A stretch of DNA of 64,000 nt, taken from the NCBI GenBank assembly GCA_017443175.1, contig JAFSOZ010000003.1:353892-417891 (forward strand), written 5' to 3'. The translations under genes were made by a program, and so were the position numbers. Of the stretch, positions 1 to 8,857 are shown one piece after another (within the stretch, counting starts at the first letter, position 1; each line of letters starts with the position of its first letter). A model generated the notes under the pieces. It made no database searches and was not told the DNA's origin. It saw only the letters and a program-made list of their open reading frames with translations. This DNA comes from Bacteroidales bacterium (GTDB lineage Bacteria > Bacteroidota > Bacteroidia > Bacteroidales > WCHB1-69).

Positions 1-3000
1 TCGTTAATTTCCTTCTCATTGAGATTACGGAAGACAAAAATGCGCGCCTCCGCACCGGCATCTTCAAACGCCTTGGCTGTATCATAATCACAATTCGTGC
101 CCGGGAACACCGGCAGGATCACCTTGGGTTTGGCCACTTTAACAGGGCTCTTGCCCACAGGCTGACATTTGCTGTTGATAGCAAATTCCGTACCTGTGCT
201 GACCGTCTCGTTAGCCGCCATATCGGGATATAGATTGAAATAGACGCCACGCCAAGCTTTCAGGCAAGCCTCTTTGTCGATATGCTCCCCATTGATGATA
301 AAATAATCATCCACCACACCCAATTCGATGGCAAAATCGGCATCCAGTTTTTGCGTGGATTCCACCACAAAACTGCCATATCCGTAATCGAACAGATTGA
401 GGTTGGTATTCACGTTGAAACCCAAATCGTTGCCGAAACTCATTTTGGCCAAAGCCTCGGCAATACCGCCGTATTGCAGCGTGAAAGCAGAAACAATAGT
501 GCCGTTGAGCGTATGTTCATGGACAAAATCGAAAACACGTTTCGTACGCTCCACATCGGGCAGGCAGTTTTCAATCATATTCTGGATAAAGTAGATATGA
601 TTCCCTTTCTTCTTGAATTCGGGAGAAATGATATTCCCGGCGTTCTCGGTGGTAATGTTGAAAGAGACAAATGTGGGCGGTACATTGAGATTCTTGAATG
701 TGCCGCTCATGGAGTCCTTGCCACCCAAGGCAGCCAGGCGGAACTGTTTGAGCATCCAGATGCAGCCGAGCATGGCAGCGCAGGGTTTGCCCCAGCGGTT
801 CGGATCGTGTCCCATCTTCTCGAAATACTCCTGGAACGTAAAGCGGAGATTACGATAGTCGGCGCCGGTAGCCACCACCTTGGACATGGACTCTAAGATG
901 GCGAACACAGCAGCGTGGAACGGCGAGCGCATGGCGATGTAGGGGTTGTAACCGAACGCCATCACGCTGGCGGTGTTGGTGTGGCCGTGCAGCACGGGCA
1001 GTTTCTGCACCGAAGCCTGCGTCTCCGTCAGTTGTCGTTTGCCGCCGAAGGGCATCAGCACGGTAGTGGCGCCGATAGTGGCATCAAACATTTCGATAAG
1101 ACCCTTCTGCGAAGCCACGTTGGGATTGGTAAGGCAACTGAGCATTTGCTCCTGTAGGGTGTTACCAGCCACGGGCTGCGGTTCCAGCACATTATCGGGG
1201 ATGTCATTGACCACCACTTCCGTTTTCTGGCGCACGCCGTTGGTGTTGATGAAGTCGCGACTGAGATCCACAATGGTCCTGCCGCGCCAAGTCATGGTCA
1301 GGCGGTTGTTATCCGTAACACGGGCAATGATATTGGCCTCAATGTTTTCCTGACGACAGTATTCAAAGAAGGTCTCCACATCCTTTTGGTCCACCACCAC
1401 GCTCATACGCTCCTGCGACTCGCTGATGGCGACCTCCGTGCCATTGAGGCCTTTGTATTTGGTACGTACAGAGTCAAGGTCAATTTCAAGGCCGTCGGCC
1501 AGCTCGCCGATAGCCACGCTCACGCCACCGGCACCGAAGTCATTGGACTTCTTGATAAGGCGGGTGACTTCGGCGCGACGGAAGAGGTGTTGGATCTTGC
1601 GTTCCTCCGGCGCATTGCCCTTCTGCACTTCGGCGGCACAGGTGTCCAATGATTTCTCGTTATGTTCCTTAGAGGCACCCGTAGCCCCTCCAATGCCGTC
1701 GCGGCCCGTGCGTCCACCGAACATGATGATGACATCGCCCGGCTGCGGACGTTCGCGGCGCACATGATCCACCGGAGCCGCGCCCACCACCGCGCCGATT
1801 TCGAGACGCTTGGCCTTGTAATTGTCGTGATAGATTTCGCGCACGTGCGTCGTGGCCAAACCGATCTGGTTGCCGTATGACGAATAGCCGGCAGCCGCGC
1901 CCTTGGAGATCACCGACTGGGGCAATTTGCCTTCCATTGTCGCGCTCATCGGGGCGTTGATGTCGCCTGCGCCCGTCACGCGCAGTGCCTGATACACGTA
2001 GCTGCGCCCGCTCAACGGGTCGCGGATGGCACCGCCCACGCACGTGGCCGCCCCACCGAAGGGCTCTATCTCCGTAGGATGGTTATGGGTTTCGTTCTTG
2101 AACATCAGCAGCCACGGCTCGGTCTTGCCGTCCACCTCCACATTGATGTGGATGCTGCATGCGTTGTTTTCTTCCGAAACTTCCATGTCTTCCAAATTGC
2201 CGGCCTTGCGCTCGTACTTGCCATTGATGCACGCCATGTCCATCAGCGTCTGCGGCTTCTCACGGTCACCGTACAGCTCTTTCCGCATAGCCAGATACTG
2301 GTCGTAAGCGGCCTGTAACTGGTGTTGGAACTTGGAGGGTGTAAACGTGATTTTCGTCAACTCCGTCTCAAAGGTCGTGTGACGGCAATGGTCGCTCCAA
2401 TAGGTGTCCAGCAACTTGATTTCCGTATCCGAAGGATCTCTTTTTTCTTCGTTTTTGAAATATTCTTGAATGAAAAGAATGTCTTCAGCAGACATGGCCA
2501 AACCCATCTTCTGGCGAAAGTCCTCCATTCTTCCGGCAGGCCATTCTCTGAAACCGTCATAGATGCAGACATCTTGCACATCGGGGTTCTCCGTCAGGGC
2601 AAGCTGGCTCATATCCTTCTCGCGCGCTTCCACCTCGTTGATGCAATATTTCTTAATCTGCGCAAACTGCTCCTGCGTCAGGTCCGCGTCAAAGACGTAC
2701 AGTTTGGCGCTTTTGATCACCACTTCCGTTTTCGGGTCGAGCAGCGAGAGGCACTGCATCGCGCTGTCGGCGCGCTGGTCGAACTGGCCGGGCAGGTATT
2801 CCACTGCCAGATAGGTTAGGCCGTCCAGCGGAAAGTTCTCGGTGATGGTGTCCACCACCGGCTCCGACAGCACGCCCACGGTAGCCCGCTGCAACAGGGT
2901 GTCGTCCACATTGAAGATGTCGTACACCACCAGCAGGCGGAGATTGCGGATTTGGAGGTTGAAATTACGGTTCAGGGTGTCTTTCAGGCTGATGGCTTCT

Positions 3001-3047
3001 ACATCAAAGCCCGGTTTCTTTTCAACGAAAATACGTACGTTGCGCAT
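1..3047 (-). CDS. purL: Phosphoribosylformylglycinamidine synthase (partial, C-terminus beyond window)
   Basis: Large single-chain PurL (FGAR amidotransferase), fourth step of purine synthesis: glutamine-dependent conversion of FGAR to FGAM in the cytosol. The start is MRNVRIFVEKKPG; about 1015 residues lie in the window. Visible in order are the N-terminal PurS-like part, the linker with SDHCRHTTFET (about residue 215), the first ATP-binding synthetase half with NETHNHPTEIEPFGGAAT and MFGGRTGRDGIGGATGAS, the second half, and the start of the glutamine amidotransferase domain (VILPVFPGTNCDYDTAKAF). The catalytic Cys of that domain lies outside the window. The family is about 1200-1300 residues, so roughly 200 are missing only because of the window edge. 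The gene has its own promoter at 3075-3082. Confidence 0.97.
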   Translation of the reverse strand, partial: MRNVRIFVEKKPGFDVEAISLKDTLNRNFNLQIRNLRLLVVYDIFNVDDTLLQRATVGVLSEPVVDTITENFPLDGLTYLAVEYLPGQFDQRADSAMQCLSLLDPKTEVVIKSAKLYVFDADLTQEQFAQIKKYCINEVEAREKDMSQLALTENPDVQDVCIYDGFREWPAGRMEDFRQKMGLAMSAEDILFIQEYFKNEEKRDPSDTEIKLLDTYWSDHCRHTTFETELTKITFTPSKFQHQLQAAYDQYLAMRKELYGDREKPQTLMDMACINGKYERKAGNLEDMEVSEENNACSIHINVEVDGKTEPWLLMFKNETHNHPTEIEPFGGAATCVGGAIRDPLSGRSYVYQALRVTGAGDINAPMSATMEGKLPQSVISKGAAAGYSSYGNQIGLATTHVREIYHDNYKAKRLEIGAVVGAAPVDHVRRERPQPGDVIIMFGGRTGRDGIGGATGASKEHNEKSLDTCAAEVQKGNAPEERKIQHLFRRAEVTRLIKKSNDFGAGGVSVAIGELADGLEIDLDSVRTKYKGLNGTEVAISESQERMSVVVDQKDVETFFEYCRQENIEANIIARVTDNNRLTMTWRGRTIVDLSRDFINTNGVRQKTEVVVNDIPDNVLEPQPVAGNTLQEQMLSCLTNPNVASQKGLIEMFDATIGATTVLMPFGGKRQLTETQASVQKLPVLHGHTNTASVMAFGYNPYIAMRSPFHAAVFAILESMSKVVATGADYRNLRFTFQEYFEKMGHDPNRWGKPCAAMLGCIWMLKQFRLAALGGKDSMSGTFKNLNVPPTFVSFNITTENAGNIISPEFKKKGNHIYFIQNMIENCLPDVERTKRVFDFVHEHTLNGTIVSAFTLQYGGIAEALAKMSFGNDLGFNVNTNLNLFDYGYGSFVVESTQKLDADFAIELGVVDDYFIINGEHIDKEACLKAWRGVYFNLYPDMAANETVSTGTEFAINSKCQPVGKSPVKVAKPKVILPVFPGTNCDYDTAKAFEDAGAEARIFVFRNLNEKEIN

Positions 3048-3074
3048 AATTTATGGGGTGATTTTTTTAGGTTG

Positions 3075-3082
3075 CAAATGTA
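3075..3082 (-). promoter_or_regulatory. Bacteroidota -7 promoter element of purL
   Basis: TACATTTG on the minus strand fits the Bacteroidota TAnnTTTG element and lies 28 bp upstream of the purL start codon. Inferred by motif only. Confidence 0.6.
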
Positions 3083-3110
3083 CAAAAAAGAGAGTTATGT
3101 TTAAAACCCC

Positions 3111-3145
3111 TCTCAACTCTAAACTCTCAACTCTAAACTCTCATT
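3111..3145. repeat. Degenerate heptamer array downstream of the YitT gene
   Basis: Five 7-bp units in register: TCTCAAC, TCTAAAC, TCTCAAC, TCTAAAC, TCTCATT. They sit directly after the stop codon of the minus-strand YitT gene and before the purL promoter. A 23-nt segment matches the array at 37134-37156 exactly. Confidence 0.85.
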
Positions 3146-3150
3146 ATTCA

Positions 3151-4095
3151 CTACTCCTCGGGCAGCGCTTTGAAGCCCAATCCCATGATTTCGGAGCTTT
3201 CGATAACGTTCACAAAGGCCTGCGGGTCCAGGAAGCGGAGGTTGGATTTGAGTTTGATGAGGTCCGAACGGTCCAGGGTCACGTAAATCATCTTGCGTTG
3301 CGCACCTTGGTAAAGGCCTGTTCCGGCAAAGGTGGTACCGCCGCGCTTCATGTCGTTGATGATGAAATTGCGCACCTCGTCAATTTTATCGGTGACGATG
3401 AAGACCGTCTTATACGACTTGATACCGTCCACAATAAGGTCAATCACCTTGCTCTCAATAGCAATGAGGATGATGGAATAGATGGGCAGGCGAATCTGCT
3501 TGAAAGCGATAAGTGTGGTGAGGGTGATGCAGGAATCCACGATAAGCACCAGCGTACCCAAGGAGATCTTCGTATATTTATGAATAATCATGGAGATGAT
3601 ATCACTGCCTCCGGAGGTAGCACCCGACTTGAAAATCAGGCCGATGGCGATGCCGTAGATCACGCCGCCCACCACCGTATTGAGGAAATAGTCGGGAATG
3701 AAAAACTGACTGCTGTGCGGAATCTGCACATAGTTATGTGCTTTCGCAGCCTCCGCCACGATACCCTCGTGAATCACAGGGTCATAACCCCAGATTGTCT
3801 CCAGCACCCACGTGAATGCGAAAATCAGTATGGTGGAAACCACCGTCTTCACGCCGAACTTGGGTCCGAGAATCCAGGTTCCTATGAGCAGCAGGGGAAT
3901 ATCCATACAGATGGCATAGTAACTGATTTTCCAGGGCCAAACGGTATTAAGCACGTTGGACAAGCCGTAAGTGCCTCCGGGAGCGAGCAAATAGGGGTTC
4001 ACAAACATCACATCGCCGACGGCAAAGAGCAAACTGCCCACAATCAGCAGCAAATATGCCATCAATTCATTCTTTATATTGTTCTTTTTCTGCAT
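3151..4095 (-). CDS. YitT family membrane protein (DUF161/DUF2179)
   Basis: A 314-residue integral membrane protein of the YitT family. The N-terminal two thirds hold about five or six hydrophobic segments (for example residues 10-28, and around IPLLLIGTWILG and TVVSTILIFAFTW), including the family signature NPYLLAPGGTYGLSNVL and a GATSGGSDIISMII segment. The last 80 or so residues form the soluble DUF2179 domain (FIVTDKIDEVRNFIINDMKRGGT). The length is typical. The molecular role of the family is not established. Its stop codon abuts a heptamer array. It is transcribed toward purL but has its own promoter, and purL has another, so co-transcription is possible but not required. Confidence 0.9.
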   Translation of the reverse strand: MQKKNNIKNELMAYLLLIVGSLLFAVGDVMFVNPYLLAPGGTYGLSNVLNTVWPWKISYYAICMDIPLLLIGTWILGPKFGVKTVVSTILIFAFTWVLETIWGYDPVIHEGIVAEAAKAHNYVQIPHSSQFFIPDYFLNTVVGGVIYGIAIGLIFKSGATSGGSDIISMIIHKYTKISLGTLVLIVDSCITLTTLIAFKQIRLPIYSIILIAIESKVIDLIVDGIKSYKTVFIVTDKIDEVRNFIINDMKRGGTTFAGTGLYQGAQRKMIYVTLDRSDLIKLKSNLRFLDPQAFVNVIESSEIMGLGFKALPEE

Positions 4096-4120
4096 GTTAT
4101 ATATTTTTTATTCCAGGCTG

Positions 4121-4128
4121 CAAAAATA
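4121..4128 (-). promoter_or_regulatory. -7 promoter element of the YitT gene
   Basis: TATTTTTG on the minus strand matches TAnnTTTG, 26 bp before the start codon. Confidence 0.55.
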
Positions 4129-4170
4129 TCAAAATCTGATGTGACTTTAATCATACCCAACATCTTTTTG

Positions 4171-4178
4171 TATCTTTG
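4171..4178 (+). promoter_or_regulatory. -7 promoter element of the zinc peptidase gene
   Basis: TATCTTTG matches TAnnTTTG and lies 27 bp before the ATG at 4205. Together with the element at 4121 it makes a divergent promoter region. Confidence 0.65.
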
Positions 4179-4204
4179 CTGCCCATTACTAAAAAACATC
4201 AATT

Positions 4205-5062
4205 ATGAATCTAGAAGGAAGAAGAGAAAGCACTAATGTGGAAGACCGTCGCGGCAAGAAAGTGGGTGTGGGTGTCGGTCTTGGCATTGGCGGAACTATC
4301 ATTGTGGGCATCATCGCCCTGCTGTTGGGCAGAAACCCTTCGGAGGTCATCCAGACTGTAAACCAAATGAGCGGCGGCACGCAGCAAACCGAATACACGC
4401 CAACGGCGGAAGAAGAGGAGTTGGCCACGTTCACCAAGAAAATCCTCGCCGGCACGGAGGATGTCTGGACGGCAGAGTTCAAGAAGATGGGCAAAGAGTA
4501 TATCCCGCCCAAACTGGTGCTGTTCAGCGGCAGTGTGCAGTCCGGATGCGGCAATGCCAGCTCGTCCACAGGTCCTTTCTACTGTTCCGCCGACCAAACG
4601 GTATATATTGACCTTTCGTTTTTCAGCAGCATGAAAGAGCAGCTGGGTGCGGATGGTGACTTCGCTTACGCCTACGTCATCGCGCACGAAGTGGGACATC
4701 ATGTGCAATATCTGTTGGGAACCCTTTCGCAGGCGCATCAGCAGATGAGCCAGGTCAGCAAGACCGAGAGCAACCAGATCAGCGTGCGTTTGGAGTTGCA
4801 GGCCGACTTCTATGCCGGTGTGTGGGCACATAACGACAACAAGATGTTCAACTCTTTGGAAGACGGCGACGTTGAGGAGGGCTTGAACGTAGCCTCCAAG
4901 ATCGGCGACGACTATCTCCAGAAAAGGGCCCAGGGCTACACCGTGCCCGAGTCGTTCAACCACGGGACCTCCGAGCAGCGCGCGCGATGGCTCAAGAAGG
5001 GCATCCGCACGGGCGACATCCGCCAAGGCGACACGTTCTCGCCGGCTTACAGTCAATTGTAA
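4205..5062 (+). CDS. Neutral zinc metallopeptidase (YpfJ/putative neutral zinc metallopeptidase family)
   Basis: A 285-residue membrane-anchored protein of the putative neutral zinc metallopeptidase family (PF04228 type). A charged N-terminus with RRGKK is followed by one transmembrane helix (about residues 21-41, rich in G, I and L). The catalytic domain contains the zinc motif HEVGH (H161, E162, H165) in AYVIAHEVGHHVQ, the downstream LELQADFYAGVWAH segment that normally gives the third ligand, and the C-terminal GTSEQRARWLKKG typical of the family. All expected catalytic elements are present. The substrate is not known. It stands alone with its own promoter, and a long gene-poor stretch follows. 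Confidence 0.93.
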   Translation: MNLEGRRESTNVEDRRGKKVGVGVGLGIGGTIIVGIIALLLGRNPSEVIQTVNQMSGGTQQTEYTPTAEEEELATFTKKILAGTEDVWTAEFKKMGKEYIPPKLVLFSGSVQSGCGNASSSTGPFYCSADQTVYIDLSFFSSMKEQLGADGDFAYAYVIAHEVGHHVQYLLGTLSQAHQQMSQVSKTESNQISVRLELQADFYAGVWAHNDNKMFNSLEDGDVEEGLNVASKIGDDYLQKRAQGYTVPESFNHGTSEQRARWLKKGIRTGDIRQGDTFSPAYSQL

Positions 5063-5733
5063 ATGAACACTTGCAATCCATGCCAACCTGTACTAACGTG
5101 TACAGGAATCGGGCGATGAGATCATGGTCGAGGTCGAATTCCGCAAAAAACGTTGGATTCGCCGCAAATATGAATTCGACTTGGCGAGAGAGTCGAAACA
5201 GTGCGCCAACACACCGTAGCATACGGTTTTAGTCTTGCATAGAGCGATTATAAACAGGCAAATCAAGCGAATATGCGCCTTGTTAATACTTTTGGAGAAA
5301 AAAGTTGAAAGTGTCGAAAAATTCATTATTCTCGCATTCGTGATTGGTATTTCATAGATGAAAAGATGCGGTGATTTTCAACCCTAAAACACTGAACAAC
5401 AATCTCTTTTGCAAGAGACAACTAAAAAAGTCACCAACCAATCGATTGTCGCTAATTTTCTAAATGTCAACAAGACAAAGGAAAATTAGAAGTTTTGTCG
5501 TGTACTAAGTTTCCCTCATTATCATCTAATTGATAATCAATATATAAAAACCTCTATTGGTATCTACAACACTGCAGTAATGCACATACTATCAACAAAA
5601 ACTGTCTTTTTAAAAAAGAAAAGTAACAATTCATATCCATTGGAACTTATTTCGAAGTAAAAAACGACAATGATTATGTACAAAACGGCATAGGTATTAC
5701 ATTGCATAACCATCAATAAAATCTATATACATT
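5063..5733. other. Gene-poor stretch with possible gene remnants
   Basis: 671 bp, AT-rich from about 5220 on, without a convincing complete gene. Two short open stretches look protein-like: 5106-5216 (charged, containing MVEVEFRKKRWIRRKYEFD) and 5627-5716 (containing NDYVQNGIGITLHNH, which resembles part of the following gene product). Neither has a clear start. I see no tRNA, no clear terminator and no TAnnTTTG promoter close to 5734. Confidence 0.5.
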
Positions 5734-6285
5734 ATGAAAAGAACAGTGTTTTTAATAATTGTCATGTTTTTATCCACCTTGATAACATCAGGGCAGGATA
5801 CCCTGTCTTCCTCAAAGAAAATTCAATATTACCATGCGATTGACGCTGGCATTGAAATCGGCTGTTTCAAGGGGTTTTCCCAATATTCCACCTATCCTTT
5901 CGGTGTGACTATTCACGAAACCCATGCCATACAGTTTAACCCGCATTTTATATGTGGATTGGATGTTGGTTTTGAATACGCCAATCTTGACCTCTACGAC
6001 ATGTACACGCTATCCGCTTGTTTAAATTTTCGATATATCATCCTAAAGAATAGGAAATGGAGCCCATTTGTTATGGCCAACCTTGGAGCAGGCGGCGGAT
6101 TTGAAGGTTTAAAATCCAAGCGCCCCGACTACGGCCTCCAAAATTGCAATTCAGTATTTGTGATGAAATCGGCCCTCTATTTAGGCATTGACCACCCTTA
6201 TCGGCCTCAAAAAAGCCTATTTTTTGCCGTTGGATATGAATTGGATTGGGGGTGCTTTGTTTTTCGCATTGGAACGCGATTATGA
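5734..6285 (+). CDS. Small outer membrane beta-barrel-like protein, unknown function
   Basis: A 183-residue protein not assigned to a named family. It has a signal peptide (MKRTVFLIIVMFLSTLITSGQ, probable cut near residue 21). After it come alternating hydrophobic stretches typical of a small beta-barrel: HAIDAGIEIGCFKG, FICGLDVGFEYANLDLYD, YTLSACLNFRYIIL, WSPFVMANLGAGGGFEGL and LFFAVGYELDWGCFVFRIGTRL. It ends on an aromatic strand, as outer membrane barrels do. I infer outer membrane location and no specific role. The next gene starts 120 bp downstream with its own promoter, so this is probably a single-gene unit. The upstream gap contains a fragment that may derive from a related gene. Confidence 0.7.
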   Translation: MKRTVFLIIVMFLSTLITSGQDTLSSSKKIQYYHAIDAGIEIGCFKGFSQYSTYPFGVTIHETHAIQFNPHFICGLDVGFEYANLDLYDMYTLSACLNFRYIILKNRKWSPFVMANLGAGGGFEGLKSKRPDYGLQNCNSVFVMKSALYLGIDHPYRPQKSLFFAVGYELDWGCFVFRIGTRL

Positions 6286-6379
6286 TCAACGAACAAAGTT
6301 TTCTCTAATCGCTTTTCGATTAACGATTTTGTGTTTATAAAAATCTCGGGACGCACTAAAACAATAGTGTGTCCCGTTG

Positions 6380-6387
6380 TATATTTG
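6380..6387 (+). promoter_or_regulatory. -7 promoter element of the EnvC-like gene
   Basis: TATATTTG matches TAnnTTTG, 19 bp before the ATG at 6406. It supports that start over an in-frame ATG at 6331. Confidence 0.65.
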
Positions 6388-6405
6388 CAAGTTGAAATCC
6401 GTATT

Positions 6406-7701
6406 ATGCAAAATCATATCGTTTTTTCTCCGATCATAATCTTCATCGCCATCATGGTCTTCTTTTGCGGCACTGCCAATGCACAAAGCAAGAGCAGCAG
6501 TCAGCTGAAAAAAGACAAGCAGAAGTTGGAACAGGAGATTGCCAACACGCAGAGCCTGCTCAAAAAAACCGAAAAGAACCAGAAGGCTTCCCTGCAACAG
6601 ATCGCGGTGCTCCGTCAGCAGATCAACAACCGTGAGAAACTGATCACCGCCCTGAACGACGAAATCATGCAGATGGAGCAGCAGCAAGCCCTGAACCAGG
6701 AACTCATCCAGAATTTGCAGAAGAAGCTGGACTACATGAAGGCTGACTACGCACAAGTGGTCTATATGGCTTACCGCCACCGCCGGCTGATGGACAAGGT
6801 GACCTTTATCCTGGCTGCCGACGATTTTTCGCAGATGTTCCGCCGGATGCGGTATTATTCTGTTTTCGCGCAGAATGTGCGCAGCCAGTCGGAGAAGATA
6901 ACCAAGACCCAACAGGAACTCAAAACCAAGAACGAGGAGATTGTCGCCCTGAAAGAGGCCAAACTAAAACTGTTGTCGGGCAAAGAGACCGAAATCAAGC
7001 AATTGGAGATTGACCGGCGCAACAAGACAAAGAATGCCGAGCAGCTGAAGAAGCAGTCAGCGCAATTGAGCGCGGAGCTGAAGACCAAGCAGCAGAAGCG
7101 TCGTGACATTGATGCGGCCATCAAGAAAGCCATCGCCGCCGAAGTGGCTGCGGCCAACGCCAAGCGCGCCAACGCCAACAAAGGAAAGTCCGGAGGCACC
7201 GGAACATCCACTGCCAACAAAAGCAATACGACCACCAATCCGCGCGCCACCGCCACTGTGGCGCTCACCCCTGAGGAACTGACGCTCAACAATTCGTTCA
7301 TCAACAACAAAGGCCGCCTGCCCTGGCCTGTGGCGAAAGGTGCCAAAGTGAGCGACTTCGGGCACTACCCACACCCTGACGTGCCGTCAGTGATGGTTGA
7401 CAACCACGGCATCGACATCATGGTGGACGCCGGCTCCGCAGCACGTGCCGTGTTTGAGGGCGAAGTGACCGCCATCATGGACATCATGGGCACCAAGGTG
7501 GTGATGATCCGCCACGGCGAATACATCACCGTCTATCAGAATCTCTCCTCCGTCAGCGTGAAGAAAGGCACCAAAGTGACGACCAAACAGAACATCGGCA
7601 CTATTGCGAAAAACACCGCCTCCAACACATACGAGCTCCATTTCGAAGTTTGGAAGAACAACAGCAACCTTAACCCCAACGACTGGTTGGCCCGCAGATA
7701 A
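6406..7701 (+). CDS. EnvC-like murein hydrolase activator (coiled coil plus degenerate LytM/M23 domain)
   Basis: 431 residues with a signal peptide (cut after about residue 27, ...GTANA-Q). Long coiled coils follow (about residues 30-130 and 170-250, rich in K, Q, E and L), then an Ala/Thr/Asn-rich linker (about 255-295) and a C-terminal M23/LytM domain (about 310-431). The zinc-binding residues are not canonical: the HxGxD motif reads N333-H334-G335-I336-D337, and the HxH motif reads E410-L-H412. Such degeneration is known for EnvC/NlpD-type activators, which stimulate amidases instead of cutting peptidoglycan. I therefore infer a periplasmic activator of cell-separation hydrolases. The start at 6406 fits both the promoter and the signal peptide. 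engB follows after 4 bp, so the two are co-transcribed. Confidence 0.88.
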   Translation: MQNHIVFSPIIIFIAIMVFFCGTANAQSKSSSQLKKDKQKLEQEIANTQSLLKKTEKNQKASLQQIAVLRQQINNREKLITALNDEIMQMEQQQALNQELIQNLQKKLDYMKADYAQVVYMAYRHRRLMDKVTFILAADDFSQMFRRMRYYSVFAQNVRSQSEKITKTQQELKTKNEEIVALKEAKLKLLSGKETEIKQLEIDRRNKTKNAEQLKKQSAQLSAELKTKQQKRRDIDAAIKKAIAAEVAAANAKRANANKGKSGGTGTSTANKSNTTTNPRATATVALTPEELTLNNSFINNKGRLPWPVAKGAKVSDFGHYPHPDVPSVMVDNHGIDIMVDAGSAARAVFEGEVTAIMDIMGTKVVMIRHGEYITVYQNLSSVSVKKGTKVTTKQNIGTIAKNTASNTYELHFEVWKNNSNLNPNDWLARR

Positions 7702-7705
7702 CAAT

Positions 7706-8335
7706 ATGACAATCAAAAGCGCCCAATTCATGCAGAGTGTAACGGACTGGAAGAAATGTCCGGCAGCCCATCTCCCAGAATATGCGTTCATCGGACGCTC
7801 CAACGTGGGCAAGTCGTCACTCATCAACATGCTGGTACGCAACAGCAAGCTGGCCAAGACATCTTCCAAGCCCGGCAAGACGCAGACCATCAACCATTTT
7901 CTCATCAACCAGAACTGGTATCTGGTGGATTTGCCAGGATATGGCTACGCCAGCATATCCAAAACCATGCGCGAGAAATGGACGAAGATGATCCGCGATT
8001 ACCTGCTGCTCCGCGAGAACCTGCAAGTCGTATTTGTTCTGGTGGATTCCCGTCTGGAACCCCAAAAAATCGATTTGGACTTCATCAACAGTCTCGGTGA
8101 AGACGGCGTGCCTTTCGCCATCATATTCACCAAAACCGACAAGCTATCGGCCAACAAAGTACAGGGCAACGTGCAACGACTCAAGAACAAGCTCGCCGAG
8201 TCGTGGGAAGAAATGCCCTACATGATGTTATCGTCGGCAGAGACGGGCAAAGGCCGCGACGAAATCCTGAATTTCATCGAACAAATCAATGAACAATATC
8301 ATTCATCCAATAAAAACATCCCCAATGAAACGTAG
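7706..8335 (+). CDS. engB: Ribosome biogenesis GTP-binding protein EngB (YihA/YsxC)
   Basis: A 209-residue TRAFAC-class GTPase needed for assembly of the large ribosomal subunit in other bacteria. G1 is GRSNVGKSS (residues 30-38), the G2 region is SSKPGKTQTINHF, G3 is DLPGYGYA, G4 is FTKTDK and G5 is SSAETGKG. The length is normal. The start ATG at 7706 lies 4 bp after the EnvC-like stop; an in-frame upstream extension would overlap that gene and does not look like EngB. The last 11 bp overlap the start of the META lipoprotein gene, indicating translational coupling. Confidence 0.96.
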   Translation: MTIKSAQFMQSVTDWKKCPAAHLPEYAFIGRSNVGKSSLINMLVRNSKLAKTSSKPGKTQTINHFLINQNWYLVDLPGYGYASISKTMREKWTKMIRDYLLLRENLQVVFVLVDSRLEPQKIDLDFINSLGEDGVPFAIIFTKTDKLSANKVQGNVQRLKNKLAESWEEMPYMMLSSAETGKGRDEILNFIEQINEQYHSSNKNIPNET

Positions 8336-8789
8336 GTTTACTTTTATCTTTTTGGCCTCGCTGACACTTGTTTTCACCCAATGTCACTCCTCCAAGAAAA
8401 TGGCGGAAAGCACCAACACTCCTCTGCAACTCGTTCAGTGGAACCTCATATCCATTGAAGGCGAGGCATTGGACAGCACCGCATACGTTGAAAAGCCCTA
8501 TATCGTATTCAACGACAACGGGTCCTTCACCGGCAACTTCGGATGCAACACCTTTTTCGGTGACTATTATAAGAAAAAGCAGAAACTGGAACTGACCTAC
8601 AAGGGTGCCACCAAGAAACTCTGCCAACAGATGAGCGTGGAACGCACCATGATGAAGGCTATCAAGAAAGAATTGAACCGATACGAGATTTCCGGCAATA
8701 TATTAATATTGTATTCCGGCAAACAGGAAATCATGAGATTTGAGGATTCGGGTATCCGGCTGAAACCAACCGAACAAAACGCCGAATAA
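8325..8789 (+). CDS. META domain lipoprotein (HslJ-like)
   Basis: 154 residues. The N-terminus has a lipoprotein signal with lipobox around FTQC (Cys about residue 19). The rest is a META/HslJ-type domain: LVQWNLISIEGEAL, then the hallmark FNDNGSFTGNFGCNTFFGDY, then a strand-rich end (ILILYSGKQEIMRFE). Proteins of this family sit in the envelope; HslJ is linked to heat and novobiocin resistance in E. coli, but a role here is only inference. The start was set at 8325, giving a proper signal peptide and overlapping engB by 11 bp. A strong terminator follows 17 bp after the stop. Confidence 0.85.
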   Translation: MKRRFTFIFLASLTLVFTQCHSSKKMAESTNTPLQLVQWNLISIEGEALDSTAYVEKPYIVFNDNGSFTGNFGCNTFFGDYYKKKQKLELTYKGATKKLCQQMSVERTMMKAIKKELNRYEISGNILILYSGKQEIMRFEDSGIRLKPTEQNAE

Positions 8790-8806
8790 ATCCTGATAGA
8801 ACATAC

Positions 8807-8838
8807 AAAAAAGGCAACTCAATCGAGTTGCCTTTTTT
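8807..8838. terminator. Bidirectional rho-independent terminator
   Basis: A perfect hairpin: AAAAAAGGCAACTC, loop AATC, GAGTTGCCTTTTTT. It has T tracts in both directions and lies between the convergent META lipoprotein and porK genes, so it can end both units. Confidence 0.93.
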
Positions 8839-8857
8839 GTATCAAGCATCAAACATA

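Noticed and set aside
4211..5086. 291-codon open frame opposite the zinc peptidase
   Set aside because: The plus-strand frame carries HEVGH and a promoter; the antisense frame has neither.
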